Positions 4,732-6,256 of a stretch of DNA of 6,256 bases are shown here, piece after piece. The notes beneath the pieces are model-generated. The model ran no database searches. It was not told the origin of the DNA and saw only the letters and a list, made by a program, of their open reading frames with translations. The number at the start of each line of letters is the position of its first letter. Position 1 is the first letter of the stretch. The position numbers and the translations under genes were made by a program. The stretch is from Lachnospiraceae bacterium (GTDB taxonomy: Bacteria > Bacillota > Clostridia > Lachnospirales > Lachnospiraceae), in the NCBI GenBank assembly GCA_017958465.1, contig JAGDCQ010000081.1, forward strand, positions 1 to 6,256, in the 5' to 3' direction.

Positions 4732-6023
4732 GCCCAAATACAATTGCTATAATAATCCTGTTGGGATCTTTCCTGCTGATGATCATCTTAAGGTTCCCCA
4801 TCGCTTATGCAGTCGGTATTTCCTCGATCCTCTGCTTTCTGTACCGCGGAGTGCCGATAATGACCGTATGCCAGCAGATGATAAAAGGCATCAACTCGTT
4901 CTCGCTGATGGCCGTCCCGTTCTTTATAACAATGGGCGTCCTGATGGGAACGGGCGGAATATCCCAGAAACTGATAGACCTTGCCAATGCATTCGTAGGC
5001 TGGATGACAGGCGGCATGGCAATGGTAAATATCGTTGCATCCTACTTTTTCGGCGGCATTTCAGGTTCCGCAGCGGCCGATACCGCATCTCTCGGCAGTA
5101 TCCTTATCCCGATGATGGTCGAGCAGGGCTATGATGACGACTTTTCAACGGCTGTTACCATCACCTCGTCCTGCGAGGGACTTCTTGTTCCGCCAAGCCA
5201 CAACATGGTAATTTACGCTATGGCAGCGGGCGGAGTTTCCGTAGGAAGCCTGTTCCTTGCCGGGTATATACCGGGTGCGATCCTTGCAGTTTCGCTGATG
5301 ATCGGCTCGTTCATCATCTCGAAAAAGAGACATTACCCTAAGGGCGACAAGTTCTCGTTTGTAACACTGCTTAAACAATTGCTGAAATCCTTCTGGGCGC
5401 TTGCAGCAGTCATCATCGTTGTTGTCGGCGTTGTAGGCGGTGTGTTCACAGCCACCGAATCAGCCGCCATCGCGGTCATCTACTCGCTTATCGTCAGCGT
5501 GTTCATTTACAAAGGACTCAACTGGAAGGGCGTCTGGAAAGCGCTTGAACAGTGCGTTGACACCCTTGCGATCGTATTGATCCTGATCTCGACATCCTGT
5601 GCCTTCGGCTACTGCCTGACAACACTCCATGTTCCGGATCTTGCGGCCAAAGCGATCATAGGCATAACCGATAATAAGATCATCATCGCTTTGCTGATGA
5701 ACCTGATCCTGCTCATACTCGGCTGCATCATGGATATGTCCCCGATCATACTGATCGCGACACCGATCCTGCTTCCGATAGCGACTGCGATCGGCATCAA
5801 CCCCATCCAGTTTGGTATTATCATGATCTTAAACTGCGGTATTGGACTTTTAACACCGCCGGTAGGCGCGGTGCTGTTCATCGGTTCCGCGGTAGGAAAG
5901 GTGAAGATGGAAAAGGTCGTGAAGGCCACGGTACCATTCTATCTCTGCATGATCATAGCATTGCTGCTGATCACTTTCATTCCGCAGTTATGCATGTTTT
6001 TACCGAATTTGTTCATGAAATGA
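4728..6023 (+). CDS. dctM: TRAP transporter large membrane subunit (DctM family)
   Basis: The large ion-coupled permease subunit of the TRAP transporter. Its 431 residues match the family length of about 425-440, and it is hydrophobic along nearly its whole length, with roughly a dozen membrane segments. Conserved DctM blocks are visible: FFGGISGSAAADTASLGSIL (107-126), LVPPSHNMVIYA (153-164), GVFTATESAAIAVIYSL (238-254), GCIMDMSPIILIATPILLP (332-350) and GLLTPPVGAVLFIGSAV (373-389). The start ATG at 4728 overlaps the dctQ stop and has GGAGGAGG at 4713-4720 with 7 nt spacing. The gene ends with tandem in-frame stops (TGA TAG, 6021-6026). It is the last gene of the dctPQM operon, and no defect is seen. 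About a third of its leucines are CTG, against about an eighth in dctP. Confidence 0.96.
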   Translation: MSPNTIAIIILLGSFLLMIILRFPIAYAVGISSILCFLYRGVPIMTVCQQMIKGINSFSLMAVPFFITMGVLMGTGGISQKLIDLANAFVGWMTGGMAMVNIVASYFFGGISGSAAADTASLGSILIPMMVEQGYDDDFSTAVTITSSCEGLLVPPSHNMVIYAMAAGGVSVGSLFLAGYIPGAILAVSLMIGSFIISKKRHYPKGDKFSFVTLLKQLLKSFWALAAVIIVVVGVVGGVFTATESAAIAVIYSLIVSVFIYKGLNWKGVWKALEQCVDTLAIVLILISTSCAFGYCLTTLHVPDLAAKAIIGITDNKIIIALLMNLILLILGCIMDMSPIILIATPILLPIATAIGINPIQFGIIMILNCGIGLLTPPVGAVLFIGSAVGKVKMEKVVKATVPFYLCMIIALLLITFIPQLCMFLPNLFMK

Positions 6024-6058
6024 TAGTCAAAACCGGACCTGACCGGATTCTCCTCAAA

Positions 6059-6101
6059 AATGCACCGCGCCGGCGAGTTTACGCTTGTCAGCGCGGGCAT
6101 T
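6059..6101 (-). terminator. GC-rich hairpin after dctM; T-tract favours minus-strand termination
   Basis: AATGC-a-CCGCGC (6059-6070) pairs with GCGCGGGCATT (6091-6101): 11 base pairs with one bulged A (6064) and a 20-nt loop holding a small inner stem (6073-6075 with 6082-6084). On the plus strand it is followed by AGATAGTAG, with no U-run. On the minus strand the stem runs into TTTTTGAGG, so as an intrinsic terminator it is better formed for leftward transcripts. It may still block 3' decay of the dctPQM message. I see no minus-strand gene to its right within the window. Confidence 0.5.
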
Positions 6102-6113
6102 AGATAGTAGAAT
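6085..6113 (+). promoter_or_regulatory. Promoter for the last, partial gene
   Basis: TTGTCA (6085-6090, five of six) and TAGAAT (6108-6113, five of six) are spaced by exactly 17 bp, the best sigma-70/A-type promoter in the window. Transcription would start near 6120, about 40 nt before the ATG at 6161. The -35 and spacer overlap the loop and right arm of the hairpin at 6059-6101. The downstream gene therefore appears to be a separate transcription unit from dctPQM. Confidence 0.6.
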
Positions 6114-6160
6114 CATTATGAGGGGAGCAGGTCCAAAGTCTTTATAGAATGGAGACGGAT

Positions 6161-6256
6161 ATGGAATACAAATTTCAGATAAAGGCCACCCCATTTGATT
6201 TTTTCAGGATGTCGATGAAGAAGACCTACAGATCGCCGCTGGGGATCGTCAATATC
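6161..6256 (+). CDS. Unidentified protein, N-terminal 32 residues only
   Basis: An open frame starts at ATG 6161 and is still open at the right edge. GGAG at 6151-6154 with 6 nt spacing and a good promoter upstream support it as a real gene. The visible residues read MEYKFQIKATPFDFF and then RMSMKKTYRSPLGIVNI. There is no signal peptide or recognisable motif. The opening resembles the start of small YcxB-like membrane proteins common in Clostridia, which begin with a charged beta-like segment before membrane helices, but too little is present to name it. Its separate promoter gives no reason to link it to uronate use. Confidence 0.6.
   Translation, partial: MEYKFQIKATPFDFFRMSMKKTYRSPLGIVNI

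Noticed and set aside
4649..5134. 161-residue plus-strand frame overlapping dctQ and dctM
   Set aside because: It is Arg-rich, out of frame and overlaps two conserved membrane genes. It is a typical shadow frame.
3112..6023. Assignment of the TRAP system to C4-dicarboxylates because of the Dct names
   Set aside because: The names mark the protein family only. The neighbouring uxuAB genes point to a sugar acid, and the sequence does not fix the ligand.

Overview
The window is a compact hexuronate-use locus from what looks like a Gram-positive anaerobe of the Clostridia, most likely Lachnospiraceae. That placement is an inference. It rests on strong GGAGG-type Shine-Dalgarno sites at nearly every gene, a mid-range GC content with AT-rich intergenic regions, a short UxuA of the Firmicutes type (356 residues), a lipoprotein TRAP binding protein, and an exact match to the degenerate CcpA cre consensus. 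No mobile element, tRNA, rRNA or CRISPR array is visible.

Layout. Positions 1-1861 (minus strand) hold uxuA followed, 28 nt later, by uxuB, which runs off the left edge. These encode D-mannonate dehydratase and D-mannonate oxidoreductase (fructuronate reductase). A 217-bp AT-rich divergent intergenic region (1862-2078) separates them from an AraC-family regulator gene (2079-2978, plus strand). A 133-bp regulatory region (2979-3111) follows. It carries a cre-like site, a promoter and nested palindromes. Next comes a complete tripartite TRAP transporter operon: dctP (3112-4110, lipoprotein solute-binding protein), dctQ (4180-4731, small membrane subunit) and dctM (4728-6023, large membrane subunit). 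dctP and dctQ are separated by a perfect 12-bp inverted repeat, and dctQ and dctM overlap by ATGA. After dctM there is a GC-rich hairpin, a good sigma-70/A-type promoter and the first 32 codons of an unidentified plus-strand gene (6161 to the right edge).

How the parts fit. The TRAP system would bring a sugar acid (a hexuronate such as glucuronate or galacturonate, or a related acid) into the cell on an ion gradient. UxuB reduces fructuronate to mannonate and UxuA dehydrates mannonate to 2-keto-3-deoxygluconate. Uronate isomerase, KDG kinase and KDPG aldolase are not in the window and must lie elsewhere, possibly left of the window. The AraC protein has an N-terminal cupin-like sensor and a C-terminal double helix-turn-helix. 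It sits between the two arms and is the obvious candidate for a local, effector-responsive activator of both. The cre-like site suggests catabolite control as an added layer.

The genes belong to known families and I see no undescribed protein system. The less ordinary material is non-coding: the dctP-dctQ hairpin, the cre site overlapping the araC stop codon, the nested palindromes at the dctP start site, the palindromes in front of uxuA, and the hairpin/promoter overlap after dctM.
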